64,000 nucleotides of DNA, taken from NCBI GenBank assembly GCA_963556195.1, contig OY744551.1, positions 10,138,600 through 10,202,599 on the forward strand, given 5' to 3'. This stretch comes from Sepiola atlantica. Taxonomy: Eukaryota > Mollusca > Cephalopoda > Sepiida > Sepiolidae. A program made the translations under genes and the position numbers. The notes under the pieces are model-generated. The model saw nothing but the letters and a program-made list of their open reading frames with translations, was not told the DNA's origin and searched no databases. How positions within the stretch are numbered: the first letter of the stretch is position 1; each line of letters begins with the position of its first letter. Positions 41,201-51,639 of this stretch are shown piece after piece.

Positions 41201-43115
41201 TTTAATTTACAATCATCATTATTATTTTTGTTTTGGGGGTGTGGTTTTAATTTACAATCATCATTATTATTTTTGTTTTGGGGGTGTGGTTTTAATTTAC
41301 AATCATCATTATTATTTTTGTTTTGGGGGTGTGGTTTTAATTTACAATCATCATTATTATTTTTGTTTTGGGGGTGTGGTTTAATTTACAATCATCATTA
41401 TTATTTTTGTTTTGGGGGTGTGGTTTTAATTTACAATCATCATTTTTTTTTTGTTTTGGGGGTGTGGTTTTAATTTACAATCATCATTATTTTTATTGTT
41501 TTGGTGGTGTGGTTTTAATTTACAATCATCATTATTTTTTTTGTTTTGGGGGTGTGGTTTTAATTTACAATCATCATTATTTTTTTTGTTTTGGGGGTGT
41601 GGTTTTAATTTACAATCATCATTATTTTTTTTGTTTTGGGGGTGTGGTTTTAATTTACAATCATCATTATTTTTTTTGTTTTGGGGGTGTGGTTTTAATT
41701 TACAATCATCATTTTTTTTTTTGTTTTGGGGGTGTGGTTTTAATTTACAATCATCATTATTGTTTTTGTTTTGGGGGTGTGGTTTTAATTTACAATCATC
41801 ATTATTTTTTTTGTTTTGGGGGTGTGGTTTTAATTTACAATCATCATTATTTTTTTGTTTTGGGGGTGTGGTTTTAATTTACAATCATCATTATTTTTTT
41901 GTTTTGGAGGTGTGGTTTTAATTTACAATCATCATTATTTTTTTTTTTTTGGGGGGGGGTGGTTTTAATTTAAAATCATCATTATTTTTTTTGTTTTGGG
42001 GGTGTGGTTTTAATTTACAATCATCATTATTTTTGTTTGTTTTGGGGGTGTGGTTTTAATTTACAATCATCATTATTTTTTTTTGTTTTGGGGGTGTGGT
42101 TTTAATTTACAATCATCATTATTTTTTTTTGTTTTGGGGGTGTGGTTTTAATTTACAATCATCATTATTTTTTTGTTTTGGGTGTGTGGTTTTAATTTAC
42201 AATCATCATTATTATTTTTGTTTTGGGGGTGTGGTTTTAATTTACAATCATCATTATTTTTTTGTTTTGGAGGTGTGGTTTTAATTTACAATCATCATTA
42301 TTTTTTTTGTTTTGGGGGTGTGGTTTTAATTTACAATCATCATCATTTTTTTTTGCTTTGGGGGTGTGGTTTTAATTTAAAATCATTATTTTTTTTGTTT
42401 TGGGGGTGTGGTTTTAATTTACAATCATCATTATTTTTGTTTGTTTTGGGGGTGTGGTTTTAATTTACAATCATCATCATTTTTTTTTGTTTTGGGGGTG
42501 TGGTTTTAATTTACAATCATCATTATTATTTTTGTTTGTTTTGGGGGTGTGGTTTTAATTTAAAATCATCATTATTATTTTTTGTTTTGGTGGTGTGGTT
42601 TTAATTTACAATCATCATTATTTTTGTTTTGGGGGTGTGGTTTTAATTTACAATCATCATTATTTTTGTTTGTTTTGGGGGTGTGGTTTTTATTTACAAT
42701 CATCATTATTATTTTTGTTTGTTTTGGGGGTGTGGTTTTAATTTACAATCATCATTATTTTTTTGTTTTGGTGGTGTGGTTTTAATTTACAATCATCATT
42801 ATTATTTTTGTTTGTTTTGGGGGTGTGGTTTTAATTTAAAATCATCATTATTATTTTTTGTTTTGGGGGTGTGGTTTTAATTTACAATCATCATTATTAT
42901 TTTTTGTTTTGGGGGTGTGGTTTTAATTTACAATCATCATTAATTTTTTTTTTTGGGGGGGGGGGTTTAATTTACAATCATCATTAATTTTTTTTTGGGG
43001 GGGGTGTGGTTTTAATTTACAATCATCATTAATTTTTTTTTGGGGGGGGGGAGGGGGAGGAGGAGGGGGGGAGGGGGGTGTGGTTTAAATTTACAATCAT
43101 CATTATTTTCATTAG
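38205..43115 (+). repeat. 4.9-kb array of a ~45-bp G-rich unit
   Basis: Roughly 110 copies of GGGGGTGTGGTTTTAATTTA + CAATCATCATTATTTTTTTT + GTTTT, with lengths of about 40-55 bp caused by homopolymer slippage. Variants: GGGTGTGG/GGGGTGTGG, TTAAAATC/TTACAATC and extra TTTG blocks. Repeating frames (for example FWGCGFNLQSSLFFL) arise because 45 bp is 15 codons; none is a gene. Near the right edge the units pass into poly-G/poly-T (42945-43080). Each unit carries a G5 run plus GG steps. Confidence 0.98.
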
Positions 43116-43116
43116 G

Positions 43117-43760
43117 GTCTTTGATCACTTCTGGAAGAGGAACCCCACCTTGGTTTCCTTCAACTTTGTTTTGTCTCTGGCCATGAGTGGCCATGTAAGA
43201 CCAAGTTGGTTGTCAAGATCTTCTCCCCACTGGGTGTTTGCCCTTCTGCTTCGTCTTTTCCATTGCCTCGTGGTCTATTCTGTCGCTCTATATGTCCACC
43301 TGTTCTCTGCATATCTCGAAAGGTGACCTGCCTATTTATATTTAGCCGTTCGTATGGTAGTGATGATGTCATTTACTCCAGTTTGCTGTCTGATCCAGGT
43401 GTTTTCTTTTCTTTCGCATAGACTGATGCCGAGCATAACGCATTCCGTTTTGCATTGTACCACTCTTAGCTTTTCTATCGGTGCATTATTAAATGCCCAT
43501 GTTTCGCTACCATACGTCATAACAGGCATGATGTACTCATTGAACACTTTTTGCTTGATGTTCATAGTGGACTTTCTACGTTTCATGATGTTGTCTACTT
43601 TGGAAAAGACTGTTTATCAAAGCGCATTTCGCCGTTTGATTACAGGCAGGATATCAATGTCGCATCTCACCATCTTCCATAGGTAGATGTAGTCGTAAAC
43701 TTTCTTGACACTTTCACCGTTCACTATGACTGGGGCTTTTGTGGCATATGTACATTATTT
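43117..43760 (-). pseudogene. RTE-like LINE ORF2 C-terminal half
   Basis: Minus strand from about 43740: VNGESVKKVYDYIYLWKMVR, then KRRKSTMNIKQKVFNEYIMP and VMTYGSETWAFNNAPIEKLR, followed by VVQCKTECVMLGISLCERKE and NTWIRQQTGVNDIITTI. After a frame change come FRDMQRTGGHIERQNRPRGN, GKDEAEGQTPSGEK, LVLHGHSWPETKQS. The order MTYGSETW, LR..Q...E..MLGISL.(E/D)R, WIRQ.TGV.DI, GHI, then W...A is characteristic of RTE-clade LINEs. Frame breaks near 43340 and 43600. Its 3' end lies directly at the right edge of the tandem array. Confidence 0.87.
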
Positions 43761-43849
43761 ACAATATAACAACAAAATGGTTGAAATAAATCATTCTGGT
43801 AGACGAATTTATAACGAAATTAATTTTTGATGTTGGAGGAATACTCACT

Positions 43850-43912
43850 GACTTATTTGCTCGGCTGCTGTGTGTTTGGGATGGGGGGTTGTTTTTAATT
43901 TACAATTTAAGA
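43850..43912 (+). repeat. Single-copy cognate of the giant array's unit
   Basis: CTGACTTATTTGCTCGGCTG, CTGTGTGTTTGGGATGGGGG, GTTGTTTTTAATTTACAATT parallels the array's left edge at 38189-38255 (CTGACTTGTTTGGTTGGCC, TGTGTGTTTTGGGGGTGTGG, TTTTCATTTACAATC). Only one copy is present here. A weaker version is at 43965-44030. 43760-43850 is otherwise featureless. Confidence 0.6.
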
Positions 43913-44054
43913 ATGGCTGACTAGTGTATGACTGCATCGAAATGCATTATGGGGGAATTTAATTTCATTGACTTTTTTGCTTAGCCGAGCTTTGTGTGTG
44001 TGTGTGTTTCATTGGGGACTTATCATTATATTCGGTTTAACATCCATTTTACAT

Positions 44055-44460
44055 GATGGCATGTGTTGGACGGCTTTAAGAAATTGACTTCCAAACTAAC
44101 CTATTTTCGGCCAGGTCTTTATTTATTCCCTTTTCCCTTAGGTCCATTTTTATCATTTCCTTCCATGTTTTCCTTGGCCTTCTGCTGTGAACAGGACCTG
44201 CTACCTCAACTGTTCTACATTAACCCAAGAACTCTCATCCATTTTTTCAACCTGGCCATATCATCAAAGTCTCCTGTTCTGCACACATCTACCTAAACTG
44301 AACAGATTTACTCTTCCTCTCAGGTCATCAGAACTAAGTATGTCTTTAAGATTCCCATTACACATCCATCGTATCATTCTCATATTATTTCTGCCCATAC
44401 AACGCATGTCCTCAAACCTCACTGGCAAGGTTTTACTTCCATACATCACAAATAAAGATT
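44055..44460 (-). pseudogene. LINE ORF2 C-terminal fragment
   Basis: Minus strand 44449-44264: MMYGSKTLPVRFEDMRCMGR, NNMRMIRWMCNGNLKDILSS, DDLRGRVNLFSLGRCVQNRR. It matches 56100-55930 (MMYGSETW..R.EDMRCMERNDMR). YGS(E/K)T and RMIRWMC are the conserved post-thumb block. The 3' UTR down to 44055 includes CATGATGGCATGTGTTGGAC inverse-strand text shared with 55718. 44465-44775 after it is AT-rich and empty. Confidence 0.8.
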
Positions 44461-44777
44461 AATTGTATATTTATTGAAATAAAAAAATGCAATGGTGTAA
44501 AAATAAAACCAATTTTTTAAAAAAATCCTATTTAAAAAAATAATTTAACTACAAAACTAAATCCACTAGAATGCATTTCAGTTGCTTCATAAACAAGGCA
44601 TCAATTGAATTTGTTTGTTAATAGCTTAAAAAATAAAGAATGAATTACTTTGTGACCATTCGAAATTTTAAAGGAATTTGGAAGAATTTAAACCGTCAAA
44701 TAGAAATTCATTTTTGGCTTTAAAATTCTTAGTAAATGCTTATTTAATTAAAAGATTGAAAAATTTGGGAAGTTGTT

Positions 44778-44815
44778 TACATCCAATAATTTCATAAATT
44801 GAGATTAGCACATTT
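44778..44815 (+). repeat. Single-copy cognate of the 38-bp satellite monomer
   Basis: TACATCCAATAATTTCATAA, ATTGAGATTAGCACATTT matches the first monomer of the 23.6 kb array (ACATCCAATCATTTCATAAA, TAGAGATTAAAACATTACC). One copy only. Confidence 0.6.
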
Positions 44816-45053
44816 GTGGGGATTTCTTTCCCCGAAAGAAACTTCGGTTGTTGAAGGAGAAAAAATAGGAATTGTACTCTAAGATAAGTGCAAACACTTG
44901 AATCGGAGTGACAGCTTTGAAAGAAAAGGAACACCAACCGTGTATATTAATTAAACAACTTGACTTCGGCAAGTAATAAAGAATGATGTAAATACAGTAA
45001 AAGGGAAATATACAGAAGTAGAAGAATACACGTCTCAAGATACGTAAAATTAA

Positions 45054-45500
45054 TTCTCCGAACAGAACAGTTTTGCACCACTTTTATGCCCCCTTAAAAA
45101 GTTAAAATCAAGATATAATGCTACTAAACTTTGTAGAATTCTTATTCTAATTTTGATCAAAATCGATTACATGATTTTGATTCCAGAAAATATCTAAAAT
45201 TTGAGGCTTAAGCTTAAAGGGTCTTAAGACGAAATTGAAATTCAAGAAAATGTTGCTTAAATCCAATGAATACGGCTCAAATTCAAAGGGGAGGTAGTGC
45301 CCATGTTATGCTCCCTAAAAAACCCTTTAAAAAACTCCAAAAGAACTAAAATTTGGGAAATATTTATTAATTGATGTCTAATACCTATAGTTAAATTTTT
45401 TTTTTTTAATCAAAGGTATCTGAATTTTCACAAAGGGCTTCTGTCTACTTTTGTGTTTCCTTAGCATAAAACTAAAGGAAATTAAATATAACTCACATTA
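45054..45500 (-). mobile_element. Dispersed element D (copy 2)
   Basis: Inverted relative to 33650-34230: CAGTTTTGCACCACTTTTAT, TAAAATCAAGATATAATGCT, GCTTAAGCTTAAAGGGTCTT, ATTAATTGATGTCTAATACC and TCACAAAGGGCTTCTG. 45500-46000 that follows holds no recognisable feature. Confidence 0.7.
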
Positions 45501-46003
45501 CCCACCCTTACGCCTAGTAGTTGTTGTAACATAAGAAGATCTAAAAGCAGATGATATCGACATTTACATGTTCGACGCTGCATTCAGGTCCAACTCGCTT
45601 AACAAAAAACAACAACAACGTATTCCACGTGCTGTAGTCCCCCCTCCCCATCACAATCTTTTGTGTTCTGAAACCTGTTGCTACTTGGGCAATTGACCTT
45701 TTAGCTTCAGTTACTTTTCTTTTCTATAACAATCATCACTGATGTTCTTGTTTTATTGTTTTTGTTTTGTTTTTTATTTCCTCCAACTTTGGTTAGCTTA
45801 CGAATAAAACCTTTCTCCATCACCAGATGTGACCATGTTTTCACCTTTTCAACACAATCTTTTGTGGCAGAAATGCAATAAAAAAAATGATTTACCATCG
45901 GACTGAAATGAGCGCATACGTGTCGCACATGCAGAATATTATTGAGACGCAAAAAACATGGCTACTCCCGGAGCGGACACTTATCGAGAACGTGTCAGCA
46001 TGA

Positions 46004-46095
46004 TTCTAGCAAGATCGACTCCCGTGCATGCATACTTTGACCCCTTCCAAAGAGTGTACTTGACATGGCGTCTAAAAGAACTACTGTTGTGTTAT
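46004..46095 (+). repeat. Left arm of a 1.4-kb inverted pair
   Basis: GATTCTAGCAAGATCGACTC, TAAAAGAACTACTGTTGT and intervening text match the reverse complement of 47355-47452 (TTTTAGATGACAC.., CAGTCGATCTTGCTAGAATC). Together they may be arms of a composite element spanning 46004-47452. Confidence 0.6.
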
Positions 46096-46317
46096 TGTTT
46101 TGAAAAGATTGTAAAAAAGGGGGAAGGGGTTGTAGGAACGTAAACCTAAGTCCGAGGATGGTTGCCAAGTCGATTAGGCTAAGCTTTTTTTTATTATTAT
46201 TTTTATCCTTTAAACCTGAAATTCGCGACCAAGTTTTCCCAAAATTAGATGGAAACGACGCGTTCATGGCTAAGTAAAAGTGACCATAACAAATAAAAAT
46301 GAAAAACGAAACGAAGC

Positions 46318-46510
46318 GGCATTCACCCTAGGTGGGTTGAACCGACTTCCTCCAAAGGAGCAAGTTCGATGGGAATATCAAATTAACAAATGGTTCCCAG
46401 TCATATGCATATCCCGATCAAGGGAGATGACGACGTTAGGTTTTTGCAGTTCTTGTAGGGAAGTGTCGATGGCCTCTTATATTCAGCGCCTGGTATTCTC
46501 AAATGGTCAC
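46318..46510 (+). repeat. Unexpanded cognate of the 27.6-kb minisatellite element
   Basis: TTGAACCGACTTCCTCCAAA, GATGGGAATATCAAATTAAC, CATATCCCGATCAAGGGAG, TAGGTTTTTGCAGTTCTTGT and AGGGAAGTGTCGATGG correspond module by module to 27650-27770 plus 28385-28410. Only a single TTTTTGCAG is present where the other copy has about 630 bp of it. Confidence 0.75.
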
Positions 46511-46599
46511 CGATCTGGTACTGACTTCCATGAGTAAAGTTTCTTTCCAAGAACTATCCGTCTGTAGAACACAATACCGCGAGGCTGCTTCCCAGCTGA

Positions 46600-46830
46600 C
46601 TACAACATGGTCGTTTTCAAGTCTAATGTAAACAAATTGTTGTTGAGCCGTCCTCTTAAATCATCTAATTTCTAACCAGTCTCAACTATCGTTACCAATC
46701 CTTACATTGTTGTTCCATTGTCCATCTAACAAACTCATTAACCCTTATCCTCGAGTGGCTTATGCGCCTTGATAAGTAATGGCTTATCCTTGAGTGGCCT
46801 CTAGGCCTTGATAAATAAAAAATGAAAATA
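46600..46830 (+). mobile_element. LINE 3' end (family C)
   Basis: TTTTCAAGTCTAATGTAAAC is the usual end of ORF2 in these LINEs; then an untranslated tail ends CTTATCCTCGAGTGGCTTAT and GCGCCTTGATAAGTAATGGC, duplicated once (46738 and 46785), and an A-rich stretch. Minus-strand copies: 3085, 23340, 56815. Confidence 0.6.
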
Positions 46831-46977
46831 AACTAGTGAGAAAGTATTCTTAATATTTAATGACTTTGTGTAAGTGAGTTTGCTTGGTGACAGGTAAAAA
46901 TCTTGGATGCCTGCATTGATAACTAACCATAACTCTACCTTCTTTTCAAAATAATGACAACAGCAGTGTTAGATAAC

Positions 46978-47106
46978 GGGGGGGGGGGGGCGTGGAGAGG
47001 GCCCTGAAAGGTCGGGGGGGAGGGAGAGGTAAAAGTAGAAGTCAGGAAAATCATGTCACTTCCGGTTGAAGAGCGGGTCCGTCTCTTCGCCCCCCCCCCC
47101 CCCCGC
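46978..47106. repeat. Facing poly-G and poly-C runs
   Basis: G11 at 46979-46990, a further G7 at 47014 and C15 at 47090-47104 lie 100 bp apart in opposite sense and could pair or form quadruplexes. Assembly of such runs is often inaccurate. Confidence 0.7.
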
Positions 47107-47354
47107 CAACCAGCTGATCGATCAGACATGAGAAACGCCAGCCCGAGCGGAGGGGTGGGGATGTTGGGGACAAGGTGCTAAAAGGTCGACCTGTCTAAAA
47201 GTGAAATGATTGTCATGTGAAAAAAACTCTTATAAAACCCAAATCCGGCGTCCACGTGTTTATCGTTTCAACGGTCGAGATACGCAAGCCAGCATGCAAG
47301 ACGAAAACTGTGTTGCAGACAAGATGAGCGGGTATATAACGATATATACACCCG

Positions 47355-47452
47355 CGGAGTCCTACAACAGTTCTTTTAGATGACACATTAAATATACCCT
47401 TAGAATGGGGCCAAAATATGTCTGAACGGCAGTCGATCTTGCTAGAATCACG
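47355..47452 (-). repeat. Right arm of the 1.4-kb inverted pair
   Basis: Partner of 46004-46095; followed by a G12 run at 47452-47463. Confidence 0.6.
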
Positions 47453-47567
47453 GGGGGGGGGGGGCGATAAAAAAGGGGGGACAAGCAACACACTTAAGTT
47501 AAAATCATTAAAAAAGAAGGGGAGTATAAAAATATAAAGAGGTCAGCCAATATGCATCCACAGCTGG

Positions 47568-47572
<5 letters not shown>

Positions 47573-47630
<58 letters not shown>
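47573..47630. repeat. (TA)n microsatellite
   Basis: About 58 bp of TA. Similar TA runs lie at 48087-48120, 48371-48429, and 48957-49016; each borders an inverted or direct repeat in this 1.5-kb stretch. Confidence 0.95.
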
Positions 47631-47632
<2 letters not shown>

Positions 47633-47710
47633 CTTCTTTGTAAAATGGTAGAAAAAATCCCAGCAGAGTGCTCGATTAATTAAGAATTAAAGTTAAAAAT
47701 TAAGAGCATA

Positions 47711-48082
47711 ATATTTATTTATTTTGGTACAGAAAAATTAGTACAACATTCGTACCGTCGGTTTCAAGCACGGAAGGTCTTACCCATCCGGCTCTCTTCA
47801 GCTTCTGTTGTCATCTGTATTGGAAATGTGAGGTCACATGACACTCTCGTTGGGACGCGTTATTTGCTTAGTGTGTTGTGTGTGTTTGTTTAAATTTAAA
47901 TTTAAATTCAAACAAACACACACAACACACTGAGCAAATAACGCGTCCCAACGAGAGTGTCATGTGACCTCACATTTCCAATACAGATGACAACAGAAGC
48001 TGAAGAGAGCCGGATGGGTAAGACCTTCCGTGCTTGAAACCGACGGTACGAATGTTGTACTAATTTTTCTGTACCAGAATAA

Positions 48083-48090
<8 letters not shown>
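47711..48090. repeat. 380-bp near-perfect palindrome with no spacer
   Basis: The two 190-bp halves meet at 47900/47901 within TTTAAATTTAAA. The arms, for example GAAGGTCTTACCCATCCGGC on the left and its exact complement on the right, differ at only about three positions. It is bordered by TA microsatellite on the right and an AT-rich stretch on the left. Candidate MITE with fused arms or recent inverted duplication; no coding. An assembly hairpin artefact is possible. Confidence 0.92.
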
Positions 48091-48120
<30 letters not shown>

Positions 48121-48123
<3 letters not shown>

Positions 48124-48366
48124 GAGTTTGAATGCAAAACGCGATAAACGCCATGTTCAAAATCACGAAACTGTCCCTAGAAAAAGTGTCGCATTTACAC
48201 ACTCGACGACACCCCAAAAAAATGTGTTACATAATATGATACCGAAATAATTTCTTTTTGATTTCAATTAAAATCAGTTTTCATTCGGAGTCTAAATTTA
48301 ATATATTCGTGTTTTTATTGTTTACGGTCTCAATTTAAACGAACTGGATTTATCGCGTTTTGCGTC

Positions 48367-48371
<5 letters not shown>
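48121..48371. mobile_element. Small inverted-repeat element between TA runs
   Basis: Starts GAAGAGTTTGAATGCAAAAC, GCGATAAA and ends TTTATCGCGTTTTGCGTCTTC. The end is repeated outward at 48430-48465 (GAAGACTTCGAACGCAAAAC, GCGATAAATCC). Flanking TA fits a TA-targeting (mariner-type) MITE, though the TA microsatellite makes a duplication impossible to prove. Confidence 0.55.
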
Positions 48372-48432
<61 letters not shown>

Positions 48433-48479
48433 GACTTCGAACGCAAAACGCGATAAATCCAATTATATATATATATATA

Positions 48480-48952
48480 AAACTTAAAGAAAGAGGCAAA
48501 ATGCCTTCAAAAAACCATGTGTTAGATGCAGATATTTTTATTAAAATCAAAATAAAAAATAAAAACAATATTTTTTTTTTTTTAATCTTGACTTTTTTAT
48601 CCAATAATTTTGCTTGATATAACAAGCCTCGTCAGAGCTTTAGACAAATAAAAGGTATTAACCTTATTTTTTTTATTGTAATAATCCTTCCTGGTTTTGT
48701 AGAAGTCACGTCCGATGTTGTGTGGACTTAACGGTGTAAATGTCTCTTTTAAATTGAACTTAAATCGCGCATTGTCGCTGGTAGGTATAAATTTGGGAAA
48801 GTTCATTTTTTAAGCATCTTTAGAATTTTAAACTTAAAGAAAGAGGCAAAATACCTTTAAAAAACCATGTGTTAGATGCAGATATTTTTATTAAAATCAA
48901 AATACAAAATAAAAACTATATATTTTTTTTCTTCTTCATCTTGACTTTTTTA

Positions 48953-48958
<6 letters not shown>
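48480..48958. repeat. Pair of ~125-bp direct repeats
   Basis: 48480-48606 and 48832-48958 share AACTTAAAGAAAGAGGCAAA, CCATGTGTTAGATGCAGATA and ATCTTGACTTTTTTAT. The 225 bp between them is unique (CGTCCGATGTTGTGTGGACT) and has no gene. Confidence 0.85.
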
Positions 48959-49017
<59 letters not shown>

Positions 49018-49021
<4 letters not shown>

Positions 49022-49510
49022 AAAGAAGCTTTGAGTTATTTTAAACAAAAAGACAAAAAAAAAGAAGGAAAATGCAGTTTAAATTCCCACAGAAATTAAC
49101 TAAATCCAAAATAGTGCAGACTTAACATTCGTTGGAAAATTCATAAAAAAATAAAATATATAATAGAAAGTAAATAAAATAAAAAGGGGGATTAAGTATC
49201 TAACAGTGAAACAAAAACAGGAGACCTTAACGTAAGCATCTAATATTAACACGGGGATCATCAGCTGTTTATCATGTAACTGTTTCAAAGATTTAAAAAC
49301 AGGACAGTTATATGCATGGCTCTCCAATGGTACTGATCAAACGACCATTTCCCCAATCAAGTGTCGAAATAATTCAGCTTAAAATGTTACTTATATATAA
49401 ATAAATAATAATAATCAGAATAATAATAATAATATACTACCCTTAAGACTACCGTGCGATATGGTAATTTGCATATCAAATAAAATTCTTTATAACAATA
49501 GTAATACTAC

Positions 49511-49563
<53 letters not shown>

Positions 49564-49790
49564 TGCTATCTAAACACTACAGGCAAGAACCATTCTGCGA
49601 TATGGTAGCTAGAAATAAAATTATATAGGAATTTAAGTTGCATTAAAAAAAAAAAAAAAATAAATAAAGCTTTAGTACCTTAGGTACCAGAAAGGCAAAT
49701 AGATAAGAGGAAGGGAACCTAGCCATACAGATCTAAATACCCAATATATAGTCTAAAGAAGCTTTGAGTTATTTTAAACGAAAAGACAAA
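49018..49790. repeat. Direct repeats around a microsatellite-rich stretch
   Basis: AGTCTAAAGAAGCTTTGAGT, TATTTTAAAC occurs at 49018 and 49749. Between them are two GCGATATGGTA motifs (49457, 49592), an (AAT)n run at 49510-49561 and poly-A at 49646. No gene. Confidence 0.7.
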
Positions 49791-49871
49791 AACCTTATCT
49801 ATTATTTAAAATTAATATTTCCCATATTGTATTAAATTCTATACTAGGTTGCAAAATTCATGCTCGAACTG

Positions 49872-50215
49872 TCCGCAAGGACCCGTGGCGCAGTGGATAT
49901 AGTACTTAGTTAAATTCAGTTCTAAGTGATAGTCATCTGAAGGTTGAAGGTTCAATCTTCGGTGTGGGCGATACGAAGAATCGCGAATTACTGAACACTT
50001 CTCTCAGTCGTGACTGACGGAACAAGTGTGGATTAAATAAAGGGTTCCGTTCGAAGTTCTGTCCAGATTCCCGAGTTTGACAGAAATATTCCCGAGTTCG
50101 AAGAGATACATCCGAAGAAAGCCGAAACGTTGTGATGATAACACTCAAGATGAGAAATGTAGTCCGAATAACCAAAATTATACAAATTATCCTCATCTCA
50201 AAAAAATTCAGAAAT
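49872..50215 (+). mobile_element. tRNA-derived SINE (best copy of the 11.5/12.3 kb family)
   Basis: Head: GGACCCGTGGCGCAGTGGAT (A box TGGCGCAGTGG) and GAAGGTTCAATCTTCGGTGT (B box GGTTCAATCTT), separated by an expanded loop. Body: GATTAAATAAAGGGTTCCGT, ATTCCCGAGTTTGACAGAAA (repeated as ATTCCCGAGTTCGAAGAGAT) and CCGAAACGTTGTGATGATAA. It ends in AAATTATCCTCATCTCAAAA. Apparently complete; the two other copies lack or invert the A-box region. Confidence 0.8.
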
Positions 50216-50541
50216 ATAAGAACTTTGTTGCGTTTCGTGTGTACTTTTTTTTATTTCTACATATAAACACCTCGTCCAGTTGGTGCTTCCCGGAAAGCGT
50301 CGAGACATGCTTCATTAGTAGACAAATCACAGCGTGGGGATGGAGTGTGGTATCGTTGTGTGGACGACAAAGAACATAGATTTACTGTCCCCATTACGGC
50401 CAATGACACAGCAGCGAGGATAGCATAAGGATAGCAAAGGCCTGAATGGGTATACAACGGTATCTGGGTTGATACAGACAAGGGAGAGAGATCAGTGGTT
50501 ATATTTGACGACCATGACCAAAGATAGATCAATTGGCGAGT

Positions 50542-50872
50542 ATTGATTTACTCCTCTCCAGGAGTTAGGCACAAGGCCAGTTTTTATCTTACTCCCACAA
50601 GTAAGATGTGACCCACGGTCGGGTCAGGAAAGTGGGGTTTAAAAATTGCCGGGGCAGCCCCGTCGGCATTCCCCGGTAGGGGCGCCTCAGGCAGTAAGCA
50701 ATAAACTTACTCCTCCCCAAAGAGGGGAGGTGAAGCCTGGGAGGGTGGACCTCCTAGAACTGCACAGGACAGACCCATAGACCGGCGTAAATCAAGCCCT
50801 GAAGGCCAAGACAATACCAGTCTATGGGGTGCAGTATCCATCGGAACAGATACTACACTTTGATCTTAGCCA
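50542..50872 (-). mobile_element. U2-snRNA-headed SINE, body type 1, with target duplication
   Basis: ATCAATTGGCGAG flanks the element at 50529-50541 and 50873-50885. The minus strand opens GGCTAAGATCAAAGTGTAGT, ATCTGTTCC (U2 nucleotides about 20-46) and runs through the whole body to GTAAATCAATA. The 5' end is shorter than at 31575 by about 12 U2 bases. The clear duplication shows the U2 piece moved together with the body as one unit. 50215-50528 before it shows no feature. Confidence 0.92.
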
Positions 50873-50972
50873 ATCAATTGGCGAGTAGGTTTGTTCATAA
50901 AAAATATATACAATGATTAGCAAATTGAAAGGATATGAAGGAAATGGTTATTGTTTTCTTTGGAATCAGCTA

Positions 50973-51003
50973 ATCTTAACCCTAACCTTAACCTTAACCC
51001 AAA
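50973..51003 (-). repeat. Degenerate telomere-like run
   Basis: AACCCTAACCTTAACCTTAACCC, read in units of CCTAA/CCTTAA. Followed at 51040-51130 by a copy of the block seen at 32330-32430 (GACCTGAACCGAAACGAGCA). Confidence 0.7.
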
Positions 51004-51184
51004 GATAAAGTAAACTGTAGTTATAGAAATGTAAAAGAAAATGACTTATGACCTGAACCGAAACGAGCACACACACGTCTCCCATTCAGAATCTTTTATG
51101 CAAAATTTGGCTCCTTTTTTTGTTATTGTCATTGTGCACCATTTCTTAACACACAAAGCTTCCTAATTGACTTTTGACTTTTGA

Positions 51185-51545
51185 CTTTTTATTTAATTTC
51201 ATATACGTTGTCATGTTGAAAAGCTCCCAGAAAGAGGAAAGTTCCACTGTACAATTTGTGGAAAGGGAGCCAGGAACAATTTTTGTGGTACTCGTAAGCA
51301 TTGGGCACACAAGAAGTGCAGTGGAATTATTGGTAGGTTGAGAAATGATTACCAGTTTGTGCGCAAGATGTGTAAGACAATGGAGACGGATGAGAACTCA
51401 GATGTGGAGAAAGTATAGCTTGATGGCAAAGTTGTTGAAGTAGCAGAAAAGTTTTTTTACGTTGGTGATACTAATGGAGGAGACGGTGGAGCAGGTGCTA
51501 GTGTGATTGCAAGAATTAGGAGTGGATGGAGGAGGTTTCGGAAAC
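51185..51545 (+). pseudogene. LINE ORF2 zinc-finger and linker region
   Basis: From about 51230: GKFHCTICGKGARNNFCGTR, KHWAHKKCSGIIGRLRNDYQ, FVRKMCKTMETDENSDVEKV, a stop, LDGKVVEVAEKFFYVGDTNG, GDGGAGASVIARIRSGWRRF. C..C....C...H..C then a last C is the PHD-like finger of a marine-invertebrate LINE type, followed by the (Y/F)LGD.I...GGA..A...R...GW..FR linker before the C-terminal block. It continues the domain seen at 19710 (minus). A sister fragment is at 57190. Confidence 0.85.
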
Positions 51546-51630
51546 TTCTGTAATCACATTGCGTACGCATGCCTGATAGAGTCTTTCCTTGGTTACTAAT
51601 GGCATGAATTCCCTGAACTTACTCCATCCA
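51546..51630 (-). mobile_element. Inverted LINE linker segment
   Basis: Minus strand reads RSGWSKFREFMPLVTKERLY, QACVRNVITEV, the stretch that normally follows the linker encoded just upstream on plus. The two thus form a head-to-head inverted junction at about 51545. Confidence 0.7.
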
Positions 51631-51639
51631 CTCCTAATT

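Noticed and set aside
38202..42880. Many open frames of 60-243 residues with repeating FWGCGFNLQSSLFFL-like peptides
   Set aside because: The DNA unit is about 45 bp (15 codons), so open frames recur automatically; no start context, no non-repeat flank, several frames are open at once.
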